NCBI GenBank assembly: GCA_963843085.1
Contig: CAWJJG010000011.1
Span: forward strand, 1 to 64,000
Reading direction: 5' to 3'
DNA: 64,000 nt
Source: DASUPK01 sp963843085
GTDB lineage: Bacteria > Actinomycetota > Thermoleophilia > Solirubrobacterales > 70-9
Shown here: positions 41,860 through 52,341 of the stretch, in pieces
Numbering within the stretch: the first letter of the stretch is position 1
How the letters are laid out: every line of letters starts with the position of its first letter
Made by a program: the position numbers and the translations under genes
Notes under the pieces: model-generated
The model's input: only the letters and a program-made list of their open reading frames with translations
What the model was told of the DNA's origin: nothing
Databases searched by the model: none

Positions 41860-43311
41860 TCAGCTCCGGCAGTTCGGCGTCGCGTGGCCGCTGTTGTACG
41901 CGGCGACGAGCTGATTGAACTCCGCCCCGCTGGCGGTGAAGCAGTGGTGGCCGCTGTTGTCGCCGTTCAGGACGTAGTAGAGGTAGTTGACCTTCGCCGG
42001 GCGGGCGGCGGCCTTGATCGCGTCCAGGCCGGGATTGCCGATCGGCGTCGGCGTGAGGCCCGCGTTGATCCGCGTGTTGAACGGCGAGGACGACTGGAGT
42101 TGCGACTCCGTGATGTCGCCCGTGTAGTTGTGGAACTGGAACCGGGTCGTCGCGTCGATCTGCAGCGGCATGCCGCGGTGGAGCCGGTTGTAGATCACGG
42201 CCGCGACCAGCGCGCGCTCCGAGGGGATCTGGACCTCCTTGTCGATCATTGACGCGATGGTGAGCACGTCGTAGACCGTCAGGTTCTTGGACTTGGCGTA
42301 GGAGAGGTTCACCCCGGCGATGTTCTGCCTGAACGCCTGGAGCTGCTCGGAGACGAGCTGATCGACGCTCGCGCCCGGGTCGAGCTGGTAGGTGGCCGGG
42401 AAAAGGAAGCCCTCCAGCGAGGGCGGGTTCTTGGCGCCGTAGCGGTTGGGGTCGAATCCCTTGGAGCTCTTGCTGGCGGCCAGGTAGTCGCCGCTCAGGC
42501 CGAGGCCCTTGATCGTGTCGGCGATCTGCACCCGGTCCTCTCCCTCGGGGATCGTCACATTGACCTTGCCGCCCGAGCTGGTCAGCGCGTCGATCGCCTT
42601 CCCGTAGCTCATATTGTGAGCGAGGACGTAGCGGCCGGGAAGGATGTTGTCGGTCTCGCCCGCGAGCTTGAGGCGCCACTCGAACAGCGTCCCGTTCGAG
42701 ACCACGTCGTTCTTGGTGAGCAGATCGGCGACCGAGCTCGCCGTCGCCCCCTCCGGAACGGTGACGATCGCCTCGCCGGACCCGTCGCCCGGGTCGAAGG
42801 GCGGCGGCTGGAAGAAGGCGATCAGAAACCAGGCGACCAGCAACCCGACGAGGACCAAGCCGAGCGCCAGGAACCGGCGGCGGCGATGGGCGCCCCGGAG
42901 CCGGGGCGGGCGAGGGTCGCCTCCGTCGCGGCCGAAGCGCTCCCTGACCGTCCTCCTCGGCGCCTTCTGGGCCGGTGGTGCGGCCGGCGCCGCCCTCTTG
43001 GACGCCGCCTGCGCCGGGGCAGCCTGCCGCGAGGGCGCCGCGGCCTTCCGGGCTCGGGCCCTCCTCGGAGCTACCTTCGCCCGTGCGGGCGCCGGGGCCG
43101 AAGCCGGCTGCGCGGCTTCGGGAGCCTTCTGGGCCTTCTTCGCCTTCCGCGACTTGCCGCGACGAGCCTCTCGCTCGCGCCGGCGGCGCTCACGCTCGAT
43201 CGAGGCCGGGTCGTCGCGGCCGAATTCGTCGGTGGGTGGCTTCAGCCCGTCGCCCCCGGGCGCTGTCAGGTTGCCCTCGGTGTCGACGTTCCAGTCCCCG
43301 CGGTCCTCCAT
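41860..43311 (-). CDS. mltG: endolytic murein transglycosylase MltG
   Basis: About 483 residues. A long cytoplasmic N-terminus (1-145) is rich in Ala, Lys, Arg and Pro, a single membrane helix spans 148-166, and the YceG domain follows with PEGATASSVADLL (LysM-like) and the catalytic Glu359 in TIASMIDKEVQ. IDATTRFQ and PTPIGNPG are further family motifs. It cuts nascent glycan strands and sets their length. TGATG overlap with the ruvX stop. Confidence 0.93.
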   Translation of the reverse strand: MEDRGDWNVDTEGNLTAPGGDGLKPPTDEFGRDDPASIERERRRREREARRGKSRKAKKAQKAPEAAQPASAPAPARAKVAPRRARARKAAAPSRQAAPAQAASKRAAPAAPPAQKAPRRTVRERFGRDGGDPRPPRLRGAHRRRRFLALGLVLVGLLVAWFLIAFFQPPPFDPGDGSGEAIVTVPEGATASSVADLLTKNDVVSNGTLFEWRLKLAGETDNILPGRYVLAHNMSYGKAIDALTSSGGKVNVTIPEGEDRVQIADTIKGLGLSGDYLAASKSSKGFDPNRYGAKNPPSLEGFLFPATYQLDPGASVDQLVSEQLQAFRQNIAGVNLSYAKSKNLTVYDVLTIASMIDKEVQIPSERALVAAVIYNRLHRGMPLQIDATTRFQFHNYTGDITESQLQSSSPFNTRINAGLTPTPIGNPGLDAIKAAARPAKVNYLYYVLNGDNSGHHCFTASGAEFNQLVAAYNSGHATPNCRS

Positions 43312-43691
43312 CAGCCGGACTCGCTTCTCGCGAGATAGCTCTCGAGCAGGTGCGCGGCCGCCAGCGAGTCGCGGTGCGCCCTGGCGCCCTCACGGGCGCT
43401 GCGGTCGGCCATGCGCGTGGTGAGCCGCTCATCGTAGGTCTCGACCGGCACGTCGAGTAGGTCGGCCAGCCGCTCGGCGAACTCCCGGCTGATGCGAGCC
43501 TGCTCACCCTCCTCGCCGCCGAGCGTGGTCGGCAGGCCGACGATCACACGCTCCGCCTCCTCCCGCGCCGCGAGCTCGGCGATCGCGGCGGGATCGGGCG
43601 GCTCAACCGCGTCGAGCGGACGCGCCAGGGTCCCGGTCGGGTCCGAAATCGCCGCGCCGCAGCGCGCGGTGCCGTAATCGAGGGCGAGCAC
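43311..43691 (-). CDS. ruvX: Holliday junction resolvase-like protein RuvX/YqgF
   Basis: About 126 residues. RNase H-like fold: LALDYGTARCGAAISDPTG (first catalytic Asp), VIVGLPTTLGGEEG (second acidic site nearby), and DERLTTRMA with the third acidic residue. It is thought to act in 16S rRNA 5' processing and/or DNA junction cleavage. GTG 43691 opens at the first beta strand; TTG 43697 is an alternative. In most actinobacteria alaS is the next gene upstream, but here an Opp operon lies between them. Confidence 0.88.
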   Translation of the reverse strand: MLALDYGTARCGAAISDPTGTLARPLDAVEPPDPAAIAELAAREEAERVIVGLPTTLGGEEGEQARISREFAERLADLLDVPVETYDERLTTRMADRSAREGARAHRDSLAAAHLLESYLARSESG

Positions 43692-43701
43692 CCGCAAGAA
43701 C

Positions 43702-44793
<1,092 letters not shown>

Positions 44794-44795
44794 GA

Positions 44796-45836
44796 CTAGG
44801 CGACCACCTCAGCCGATTCCAATCCGATCCGGCCGTCGACCTCCCTGAGCTTCTTCTTATCGGTCGGGTCGAGCCAGCAACGGTCCGCGTGGCCTTTGGC
44901 CCTGGCGACACGCTCCTTCAATTCGGGGGGCTCGGAGCACTTCGCGAAGGCATGGGGGCAACGGGGTGCGAAGCGGCAGCCAGGCGGCGGCGCCAGCAGC
45001 GACGGCGGCTGACCGCCGATCTGAGGCAGGCGATCCGGCCGGTCCTGGTCGAGGCGTGCGATCGAGCCGAGCAGGCCCCAGGTGTAGGGATGCTGGGGGT
45101 CGTAGAAGGTCTCGTCGAGCGAGCCCTGCTCCACGACCTGGCCGGCGTACATGACGAGCACGCGGTCGGCGATCTCAGCCACCACCCCAAGGTCGTGGGT
45201 GATCAGGATCACCGAGAGCCCGTGCTCCTGGTTCAGGTCCCGAAGCAGTTCGATGATCTGCGCCTGGATGGTCACATCGAGCGCGGTCGAGGGCTCATCC
45301 GCGATCAGGACAGCGGGCTCGAGCGCCAGCGCCATCGCGATCATCGCTCGCTGACGCATGCCGCCTGAGAACTCAAACGGATAGTGGTCCGCACGGCGCT
45401 CGGCGTCGGGAATGCCCACCGACCGCAGAGCCTCCACGGCCTTCTTCTTCGCCTCGACCTTGCCGATCTCCCTGTGTGCCTGGATCGCCTCGACGATCTG
45501 GTCACCGATCTTGTGGACCGGATTGAACGAGGACATCGGGTCCTGGAAGACCATCGCGATGCGATCCCCGCGGATCGTCTCCAGCTCATCGTTGCTCGCG
45601 GTCGTGAGCTCCTTGCCCTGGTAGCGCACCGATCCCGAGATCCGCGAGTTCGTCCCCCTCGTCAGCCCGAGGATCGTCATGGCGGTCACGGACTTCCCGC
45701 AGCCTGACTCGCCGACGATGCTCAACACCTCGCCGGATTCAAGCGAGAACGAGACACCGTCGACCGCATGGACGGTCCCTTCGTCGGTCGCGAAGTCGAC
45801 CTTGAGGTCCTCGATCTCGAGAAGGGATCCCGCCAT
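44796..45836 (-). CDS. oppD: oligopeptide/dipeptide ABC transporter, ATP-binding protein (OppD-like)
   Basis: About 346 residues. Walker A GESGCGKS, signature SGGMRQRAMIAMAL, Walker B VLIADEPSTALD, switch ITHDLGVV and the C-terminal CRFAPRCPHAFAKCSE cysteine motif. Forms the ATPase dimer with OppF. Starts 9 bases after the OppB-like permease stop. Confidence 0.92.
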   Translation of the reverse strand: MAGSLLEIEDLKVDFATDEGTVHAVDGVSFSLESGEVLSIVGESGCGKSVTAMTILGLTRGTNSRISGSVRYQGKELTTASNDELETIRGDRIAMVFQDPMSSFNPVHKIGDQIVEAIQAHREIGKVEAKKKAVEALRSVGIPDAERRADHYPFEFSGGMRQRAMIAMALALEPAVLIADEPSTALDVTIQAQIIELLRDLNQEHGLSVILITHDLGVVAEIADRVLVMYAGQVVEQGSLDETFYDPQHPYTWGLLGSIARLDQDRPDRLPQIGGQPPSLLAPPPGCRFAPRCPHAFAKCSEPPELKERVARAKGHADRCWLDPTDKKKLREVDGRIGLESAEVVA

Positions 45837-45845
45837 CCGCCGAAC

Positions 45846-46796
45846 CTAGCCGCTCAGCCTGATCCGCGGGTCGAGCACCGCGTAGATGATGTCGACGATG
45901 GCGCTGAGCACCACGACGAAGAAGGCGCCGAACATCGTGATCACGAGCACCGGCGGCACATCGAGCTGCTGAATCGAGTTGGCGGCGTACTGCCCGACCC
46001 CCTGGAGGTTGAACACCGTCTCGGTGAGGATCGCGCCGCCGCCGATCACCGCGGCGAAGTCGAGGCCGAAGAGCGAGACCACCGGGATCAGCGAGTTGCG
46101 CAGCACGTGGTGGATCATGATCCGGCGCTCGCTCAGGCCCTTGGCCCTGGCCGTCCGCACGTAGTCCTCGTTGATCGTGTCGAGGATGCTTGATCGGAGG
46201 ACTCGTGAGTAGAACCCGATGAAGAGGACCGAGAGCACGAACCACGGCAGGATCAGATGCGTGAACCACCCCCACGGGTCCTGGGTCAACTTCACGTAGC
46301 CGCCGGCCGGGAAGATCTGGACCTTGTAGGCGAGTAACCAGAGGACGAGCGCCCCGAGCAGGAATACGGGCGTCGACACTCCGATCAGGGCGAGCACGGT
46401 GAGACTCGTATCGGTGAACTTGCCGGCCTTCACCGCGCTGATCACCCCAAAGAGGATCCCGAAGCCGAGCCAGATGATCCCGGCTCCGATCGCGAGGGAG
46501 AGCGTGGCCGGGAGGTCACGCTTGATCTCGTCTTCGACGTTGAGCTTCTGCTGGTAGGAGATGATCGATCCGTCGAAGACCTTCCCCATGGTGATGAAGT
46601 ACTGCTCGTAAATCGGCTTGTCGAAGCCCCAGTCCTTGCTGATCGCCGCGCGGGTCTCCGGCGTCGAGGTGCGGCCGCCGAGCCGGACCGCGGGATCTCC
46701 GTTCGGGATCGCCTGGAAGATCAGGAAGGTGAGGACCGAGATAGCGAACAGCACCCCCACCATCGCCAACAGCCGTCTGACGATGAAGCGGGCCAT
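45846..46796 (-). CDS. oppB: peptide ABC transporter permease (OppB-like)
   Basis: About 316 residues. An N-terminal helix (MARFIVRRLLAMVGVLFAISVLTFLIF) and five more, with an external loop between helix 1 and 2 and the EAA loop (ARAKGLSERRIMIHHVLRNSLIP) for contact with the ATPases. TGATG overlap with the upstream permease. Here the OppC-type gene precedes the OppB-type gene, the reverse of the usual order. Confidence 0.9.
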   Translation of the reverse strand: MARFIVRRLLAMVGVLFAISVLTFLIFQAIPNGDPAVRLGGRTSTPETRAAISKDWGFDKPIYEQYFITMGKVFDGSIISYQQKLNVEDEIKRDLPATLSLAIGAGIIWLGFGILFGVISAVKAGKFTDTSLTVLALIGVSTPVFLLGALVLWLLAYKVQIFPAGGYVKLTQDPWGWFTHLILPWFVLSVLFIGFYSRVLRSSILDTINEDYVRTARAKGLSERRIMIHHVLRNSLIPVVSLFGLDFAAVIGGGAILTETVFNLQGVGQYAANSIQQLDVPPVLVITMFGAFFVVVLSAIVDIIYAVLDPRIRLSG

Positions 46797-47866
46797 CAGT
46801 GCTCGATGCGCACGGTGGCGCGCGGGTCGAGGGCGTCGCGGACGCCGTCACCGAAGACGTTGATGCCGAGCACCGCCAGGACGAGCATTCCACCCGGGAT
46901 CAGGGTGAGATGCATGGCGCTCGGGATCAGGCGGATGCCGTCGCCGATCATCGTGCCCCACGAGGGGTTTGGAGCCTGGACGCCGGCACCGAGGAAGGAC
47001 AGGGCCGCCTCGAGCAGGATCGCGTTGGCGATCATCAGCGGGATGAAGACGATGATGCTCGAGGCGATGTTGGGGAGGATCTCGCGGAACATGATCCGGA
47101 AGTTCCCGGCCCCCTGTGAGCGGGCTGCCTCGACGAATTCCTTCTCGCGCAGACTCAGCACCTGACCGCGCAGGGGCTTCGCCATGTAGGGGATGTAGAC
47201 GACCCCGATGATGATCGCCGGGATCCACAGGGACGCCCCGTTGACGGTGAACAAGCCGAAGTTGAGGCCGCCGATCGCCAGCGCCGTCCCGAGCGCGATC
47301 CCCAGCAGGATCACCGGGAACGCCCAGATCAGGTCCATCGTCCGCGAGAGCACGCCGTCAAGCACGCCACGGAAATAGCCTCCGGAGAGGGCGACGATCG
47401 TGGCGAAGAAACAGCTGATGAACGTGGCGATGAAGCCGATCTGCAGCGAGTTGCGGCCGCCGTAGAGCAGCCTCACGGCGACGTCGCGCCCGTTCGAGTC
47501 GGCTCCCAGGAAGAAGCGCCCTGTCCAGGTCGGACCGGTCGGGATCCCGCCGGGCGAGACGACGTCCTTCCCGCCGACCGTGTCCGTGATGTGGTTCGCC
47601 GACGGCGTCGTGTGCGCCACGTGCTTCGCGTACAGCGGCGCGCACAGGCAGAGGATCACGATGAACAGGAATATCCCGCCGAAGACGAGCGCGGTCTTGT
47701 TCCGGCGCAGGCGGCGGTAGGCCAGCCTGTACGGACCGACACCTCCCTCGCCCTGGATCTCGCTCGAGCCCAGGGGCGCCTCCGGCTCCAAAGCCGCCGG
47801 AACCCCCGGGCTCGTCGCGGTCGGGTCTACTGCCATCTCATCGCGGGGCGCCCTGGCGCGCCCCAT
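46796..47866 (-). CDS. oppC: peptide ABC transporter permease (OppC-like)
   Basis: About 356 residues from ATG 47866, or 346 from ATG 47836. A 30-residue cytoplasmic N-terminus leads to RRLRRNKTALVFGGIFLFIVILCLCAPLY, an external domain of about 70 residues containing GPTWTGRFFLGADSNGRDV, and five helices with the EAA loop (ARSQGAGNFRIMFREILPNI). Typical DppC/OppC layout. 21 bases from the binding protein stop. Confidence 0.9.
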   Translation of the reverse strand: MGRARAPRDEMAVDPTATSPGVPAALEPEAPLGSSEIQGEGGVGPYRLAYRRLRRNKTALVFGGIFLFIVILCLCAPLYAKHVAHTTPSANHITDTVGGKDVVSPGGIPTGPTWTGRFFLGADSNGRDVAVRLLYGGRNSLQIGFIATFISCFFATIVALSGGYFRGVLDGVLSRTMDLIWAFPVILLGIALGTALAIGGLNFGLFTVNGASLWIPAIIIGVVYIPYMAKPLRGQVLSLREKEFVEAARSQGAGNFRIMFREILPNIASSIIVFIPLMIANAILLEAALSFLGAGVQAPNPSWGTMIGDGIRLIPSAMHLTLIPGGMLVLAVLGINVFGDGVRDALDPRATVRIEH

Positions 47867-47887
47867 TCGTCCTTTATTCGGTTCGTC

Positions 47888-49543
47888 TTACTTCAGTGAC
47901 CAGGTGCTCCAGTCGTTCAGGTACGTGGGGTGCACCTGAGCCGCCTGGAAGTCGATCCGGTCGCTCATGAACTTCGGCACCTGCTCCGAGCCGTACACGG
48001 TCACGTAGGCCTTCTTGGCCGTGTACTCGTCCAGCGCCTGCCACTGGCTGGCGACGGAGTCCAGCTGCGTCGACGGGACGTTCTCCAGCTTGGCGAGTTG
48101 CTGCTGGATGAACGGATCGTTGACGTTGCCGAAATTCTCGTTGTTGACTGGCTGAATCGACTTCGCATCGAGCAGCAGATAGAAGTCGGCCGGATTCGGG
48201 AAGTCCTGAATCCAGTCGGCGAAACCTGTCTGCGGCGCGGTCTTCGCGTTGCCGATCGTCGGGAAGTACGTCGTGTCCGAAATCAGCTTCGGCGTGGCGT
48301 GGTACCCGATCTTGTTCAGCAGGTCGGCGTAGTACTCGACGTACTGCGTCCGCGGCGCGCGCTGCTCGCCCCAGACGGTGACGTTCTGTCCAGCGGTGCC
48401 CGACTGCTGCACGAGCTGCTGGGCCTTGGCGATGTCGCCGTGGCCATCGGCCGCGCCGTACGGGCAGGCGCTGTCCGGATGCCCCACGATCCCCTCGGGG
48501 AGGAAGAAGCACTCGGGCTTCAGGAACCCGCTCGCCAGCCGCTGCAGGGCTGGCCGGTCGATGGCGGTGTTGACCGCCTGGCGGGCCAGCTCGTTGTTGA
48601 ACGGCGGAATCTGGACGTTCATGAAGAAATAGAACGTCGACGGAATCGTCACCGGCTCGAAGCGATCGCTCGCCTGCGACTGGATCTGCGGAACCAGCGA
48701 CGGCGGCACGGTGTCGCCGGCGTCGAAGTTGTCCGCCTGGTTGTTGAGGACCTTCTGGGCCTCCGTCTGGGTGTTCGACTCGATCGTCACGCTGATCTTG
48801 TCGAGGTGGCCCGTCGGGATGTCCGGGATGTTCTGCGCAGCGAACTTCGGGTTCTTGACCACGTCGAACGACTTGTTCGGGACGATGTTCGTGATCATGT
48901 ACGCGCCGTCGCCCGGAGGCAGGTGCGTCGTCTGGCCGGTCATCGGTGAGCCACAGGGGACCAGGCCGAGCTCGGGGAACGCCAGCACGTTGGTGAACGC
49001 GCCGTACGGCTGATCGAGCTGGATCGTGATCTTGCCCGTGCCGTCATCGGTCGTGATGCCCGAGATGTCGTTGGCCTTGCCCTCGTCGTATGCGGTAGCA
49101 CCCGTGACGTTGTCGGTCACGAAGCTCTTGCCGCCCCAGTTCACCTTGATCATGCGCTCGACCGTGCACTTGAAGTCGCTCGCCTTGACCGGGGTGCCGT
49201 CCGAGAACACGAGGCCCTTGCGGAGAGTCAGGGTGTAGGTCTTCTGGTCCTGCGAGATCTGCGGAAGAGCGGTCGCGAGGCCCGGAATGACATCGTTGCC
49301 GCCCGGCGCGTTCTCATGCTTGTAGGTGACCAGGGGCGTGTAGCTGATCCAGGTCGGCTCGGCGCCCTGGGTCGTGTACTCCTCCTGGGGGTCGAGATAG
49401 TCCGGCGCGGTCCCCATCAGGACCGTGGCCGTCCCGCCGTTCGACCCTCCCCCGCCACTGCTTCCGCCGCCGCAGGCCACCAGTCCGAGGCCCGCCAGCG
49501 CGGTCATGATTCCCAGCAGAAGCAGCCGTCCAAGCTTGCTCAC
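47888..49543 (-). CDS. oppA: peptide-binding lipoprotein of the ABC transporter (family 5, OppA/DppA-like)
   Basis: About 551 residues. The lipobox LVAC (Cys24) and GGGSSGGGGSNGG linker anchor it to the membrane; the rest is the SBP_bac_5 fold with GTVATVLMG..DYLDPQEEYT, YTLTLRKGLVFSDGTPVKASDF and INRPALQR-type motifs (here AIDRPALQRL). GTG 49543 has a perfect AGGAGG 7 bases upstream. First gene of a five-gene operon with its own promoter-like sequence and palindrome. Ligand (peptides or other) unknown. Confidence 0.92.
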   Translation of the reverse strand: MSKLGRLLLLGIMTALAGLGLVACGGGSSGGGGSNGGTATVLMGTAPDYLDPQEEYTTQGAEPTWISYTPLVTYKHENAPGGNDVIPGLATALPQISQDQKTYTLTLRKGLVFSDGTPVKASDFKCTVERMIKVNWGGKSFVTDNVTGATAYDEGKANDISGITTDDGTGKITIQLDQPYGAFTNVLAFPELGLVPCGSPMTGQTTHLPPGDGAYMITNIVPNKSFDVVKNPKFAAQNIPDIPTGHLDKISVTIESNTQTEAQKVLNNQADNFDAGDTVPPSLVPQIQSQASDRFEPVTIPSTFYFFMNVQIPPFNNELARQAVNTAIDRPALQRLASGFLKPECFFLPEGIVGHPDSACPYGAADGHGDIAKAQQLVQQSGTAGQNVTVWGEQRAPRTQYVEYYADLLNKIGYHATPKLISDTTYFPTIGNAKTAPQTGFADWIQDFPNPADFYLLLDAKSIQPVNNENFGNVNDPFIQQQLAKLENVPSTQLDSVASQWQALDEYTAKKAYVTVYGSEQVPKFMSDRIDFQAAQVHPTYLNDWSTWSLK

Positions 49544-49550
49544 CCTGAGT

Positions 49551-49556
49551 CCTCCT
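49551..49556 (-). promoter_or_regulatory. Shine-Dalgarno AGGAGG for the peptide-binding lipoprotein
   Basis: AGGAGG 7 bases from GTG 49543 fixes the start and rules out the longer frame beginning at 49624. Confidence 0.75.
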
Positions 49557-49567
49557 GTTCGATTTGT

Positions 49568-49581
49568 CTCCCATTTGGGAG
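49568..49581. promoter_or_regulatory. palindrome CTCCCATTTGGGAG in the transporter leader
   Basis: A perfect five-pair inverted repeat with an AT-rich centre between the promoter-like -10 and the ribosome site of the opp operon. Suited to a repressor operator or a short RNA hairpin. Confidence 0.45.
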
Positions 49582-49597
49582 CGGATCCCACCGGAGT

Positions 49598-49624
49598 CTT
49601 ATACCTGTAAACGGGGATCGTCAA
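49598..49624 (-). promoter_or_regulatory. promoter-like -35/-10 for the opp operon
   Basis: On the minus strand TTGACG and TATAAG, each five of six matches to the sigma-70-type consensus, are separated by 15 bases, which is shorter than optimal. The segment is an AT-rich island in a GC-rich region, between alaS and the binding protein. Confidence 0.45.
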
Positions 49625-49671
49625 GCATCCGATCCCGGCGTATTGGCTGTTCTTGGCCGTTACGGAGCTGC

Positions 49672-52296
49672 TCAGGAGCCGAGCTTGGCCTCGATGGCGT
49701 CCCTCGCGACCGAGAGCGCCTGATCCAGCTTCGAGGGGTCACGTCCGCCCGCCTGGGCGACGTTGTCGCGTCCGCCGCCACCTCCGCCGACCACCTGAGC
49801 GGCCTCGCGGATCACCTCGGCTGCAGAGATGCCGAGGTCGGTGACCTCCTTGCTGAAGCTCGCCACCAGCGCCACCTTGCCGTCCCCCGCCCCTCCGAGC
49901 ACGACCGCGGCCTCGCCCGCGCGCGACTTGATCCGATCGGCGAGGTCGAGCAGCGAGCGCTGATCTGCGTCCTCGCCCTTGCCCACGAAGACGGTCACCC
50001 CGCCGACGCGCTCACCGGTGGCGGCCATCTCCTCCGCCTGCTTGGACAGATCGGCCGAACCGGCCTTCTTGGACTCCTTCTCGAGCTCCTCGAGGCGCTC
50101 GGCCAGACGGCGTGCTCCCGCGACGGGATCCTGCTCGGCGCCGACGATCCTGCCGACCTCGCTGAGGCTGCGCGAGCGCGAGCGGAACCAGTCGATCGCT
50201 GCCGGGCCGGTGAGCGCCTCGATTCGGCGCACGTTCGCGGCGCTCGAGCCTTCATTGACGATCGCGAAAATCCCGATCTCCGCCGTGTTCTGCACGTGCG
50301 TGCCGCCGCAGAGCTCGCGGGATACGTCCTCGACCTCGACCACGCGGACCCAGTCCCCGTATTTCTCACCGAAGAGGGCCATCGCGCCGAGGCGCTCGGC
50401 GTCCATGCGGGACATCTCGATGGCGCGCACCCAGTGGCTCTCCTTGATCCAATCGTTGACTCGATCGCCGATGTCGCGGAGCTCCTCCTTGGTCAGCGGG
50501 GCACCGTGCGTGAAGTCGAAGCGGAGCTTGTCGGGCCGCACCGAGGAGCCCGCCTGGCGCACGTGCGTCCCGAGGCGCTCGCGGAGCGCCGCATGGAGCA
50601 GGTGGGTCGCCGTGTGGTTACGCATCGTCGCGAAGCGGGAGACGTGGTCCACCTCCGCCTCGACTCGGCCACCGGCCTCCAGGCCGTCGCTCGGCCCGTC
50701 CAGCTCGACTGCTTGGTCGTCGCCGATCCGGTAAACGTCGGCGACCCGGGCGCTGCCGCCCTCCCAGCGCACCTCGCCGACGTCGGCCACCTGGCCGCCG
50801 CCCTCGGCGTAGAAGGGGCTCTCCTCGAGCTTCACGAGCGCCCGCCCGTTGTCGCCGCGGACGGCCAGCAGGCTGGTCTCGGCGCGCAGCTTCTCGTAGC
50901 CGACGAACCGCGACGGCGGGGCGTCCGAGGCGAAGCTGAGCACGGCGCCGTGATGGTCCTCGGAGCCATGGGCGGTGGCCGTCCCCATGCGGGCGCGGGT
51001 GCGCTGCTCCTCCATCAGCTCCTCGAAGCCCTCGTCGTCGACCGAAAGGCCCTCCTCGGCGAGCAATTCTTTGGTCAGGTCGTAGGGGAAGCCGTAGGTG
51101 TCGTGCAGCCGGAACGCGTCATCCGCGTCGATCCAGGAGGTCCGGTCCTCGTGTGCGTGGCGGATCAGGTCGGCGAGCATCTGCTGGCCGCGCTCGAGCG
51201 TGCGGCCGAAGCTCTCCTCCTCGTCGTTCGCCCAGCGGATCACCGTGTCCCGCTCGGCCGCCAGCTCCGGGTAGGTCGGCGCGAGCAGCTCCAGCGCGCG
51301 GTCGGCGAAGCGCTCCATGAACGGCGAGGAGAGCCCGATTGAGCGGCCCTGCTGGATCGCGCGGCGCATGATCCGGCGCAGGACGTAACCGCGATCCTCG
51401 TTCGACGGGACGACGCCCTCGGCGATCAGCGCGGCCGTGCCGCGCGAGTGGTCGGCGAGGATCCGCATCGCGCGCGTGGTCGCAGCATCTTCGTCGTAGG
51501 AGCGACCCGACAGCTCCTCGGACAGGTCGACCAGCGGCCGTAGCGAGTCCGTGTCGAAGACCGAGTCGACGTCCTGGAGGATCGCCGCCATGCGCTCGAG
51601 GCCCATGCCGGTGTCGATGTTCTTCATCGGCAGCTCGGTGAGCACACCGTCCTCGGAGAGGTCGTAGGTCATGAAGACGTGGTTCCAGTACTCGACGAAC
51701 CGATCGGTGTCATCGCCCGGGCGGTCATCCGGGCCGCCGAAGCTCTCTCCCCGGTCCAGGTACAGCTCCGAGCATGGGCCGCAGGGGCCAGTCGGCCCCG
51801 CCTGCCAGAAGTTCTCGGAGCGAGGCAGCAGCACGATCCGCTCCTCCGGCACGCCGGCCTTCCGCCAGATCTCGATCGCCTCGGTATCCGGACCGAGGCC
51901 GAGCTCTTCGTCGCCCTCGAACACCGTCACCCAGATCAGCTCGGGATCAAAGCCGAAGCCCTCCGTCGAGAGCTCCCAGCCCCAGGGGATCGACTGCTCC
52001 TTGAAGTAGTCGCCGAAGCTCCAGTTGCCGAGCATCTCGAAGAAGGTGAGATGGCGGGCGGTGTTGCCCACCTCCTCGATGTCGGTGGTGCGGAAGCAAC
52101 GCTGCACGTCGGTGACGCGGGGCGCGGGCGGCCTCTCCTGGCCCAGGAAGTACGGCTTGAACGGCTGCATCCCCGCTGTCGTCAGCAGGACCGACGGATC
52201 GTGGACGGGCGGGATCAGCGAGGCGGAGGGCACGATCGTATGCCCCCTCTCCTCGAAGAACGAGAGGAACGTCCTGCGGATCTCGTCGACCTTCAC
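49672..52296 (-). CDS. alaS: alanyl-tRNA synthetase
   Basis: About 874 residues, the full family length. N-terminal catalytic domain with FFEERGHTIVPSASLIP, then the tRNA-binding middle, the editing domain with zinc-site HTATHLLHAALRERLG and CGGTHV, and a C-terminal oligomerisation/C-Ala region with a Gly-rich GGGGGGRDNVAQAGG. ATG 52296 opens at MKVDEIRRTFLSFFEERGH, as in other bacteria. It is followed on the same strand by the Opp operon rather than directly by ruvX. Confidence 0.96.
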   Translation of the reverse strand: MKVDEIRRTFLSFFEERGHTIVPSASLIPPVHDPSVLLTTAGMQPFKPYFLGQERPPAPRVTDVQRCFRTTDIEEVGNTARHLTFFEMLGNWSFGDYFKEQSIPWGWELSTEGFGFDPELIWVTVFEGDEELGLGPDTEAIEIWRKAGVPEERIVLLPRSENFWQAGPTGPCGPCSELYLDRGESFGGPDDRPGDDTDRFVEYWNHVFMTYDLSEDGVLTELPMKNIDTGMGLERMAAILQDVDSVFDTDSLRPLVDLSEELSGRSYDEDAATTRAMRILADHSRGTAALIAEGVVPSNEDRGYVLRRIMRRAIQQGRSIGLSSPFMERFADRALELLAPTYPELAAERDTVIRWANDEEESFGRTLERGQQMLADLIRHAHEDRTSWIDADDAFRLHDTYGFPYDLTKELLAEEGLSVDDEGFEELMEEQRTRARMGTATAHGSEDHHGAVLSFASDAPPSRFVGYEKLRAETSLLAVRGDNGRALVKLEESPFYAEGGGQVADVGEVRWEGGSARVADVYRIGDDQAVELDGPSDGLEAGGRVEAEVDHVSRFATMRNHTATHLLHAALRERLGTHVRQAGSSVRPDKLRFDFTHGAPLTKEELRDIGDRVNDWIKESHWVRAIEMSRMDAERLGAMALFGEKYGDWVRVVEVEDVSRELCGGTHVQNTAEIGIFAIVNEGSSAANVRRIEALTGPAAIDWFRSRSRSLSEVGRIVGAEQDPVAGARRLAERLEELEKESKKAGSADLSKQAEEMAATGERVGGVTVFVGKGEDADQRSLLDLADRIKSRAGEAAVVLGGAGDGKVALVASFSKEVTDLGISAAEVIREAAQVVGGGGGGRDNVAQAGGRDPSKLDQALSVARDAIEAKLGS

Positions 52297-52341
52297 GGGC
52301 CCCAGTCTAGGAAGACCGGGGCCCGTGTCGGTCAGAGGCGT

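Noticed and set aside
49564..51342. A 592-codon + strand frame opposite alaS
   Set aside because: Antisense shadow; alaS on the minus strand is unmistakable.
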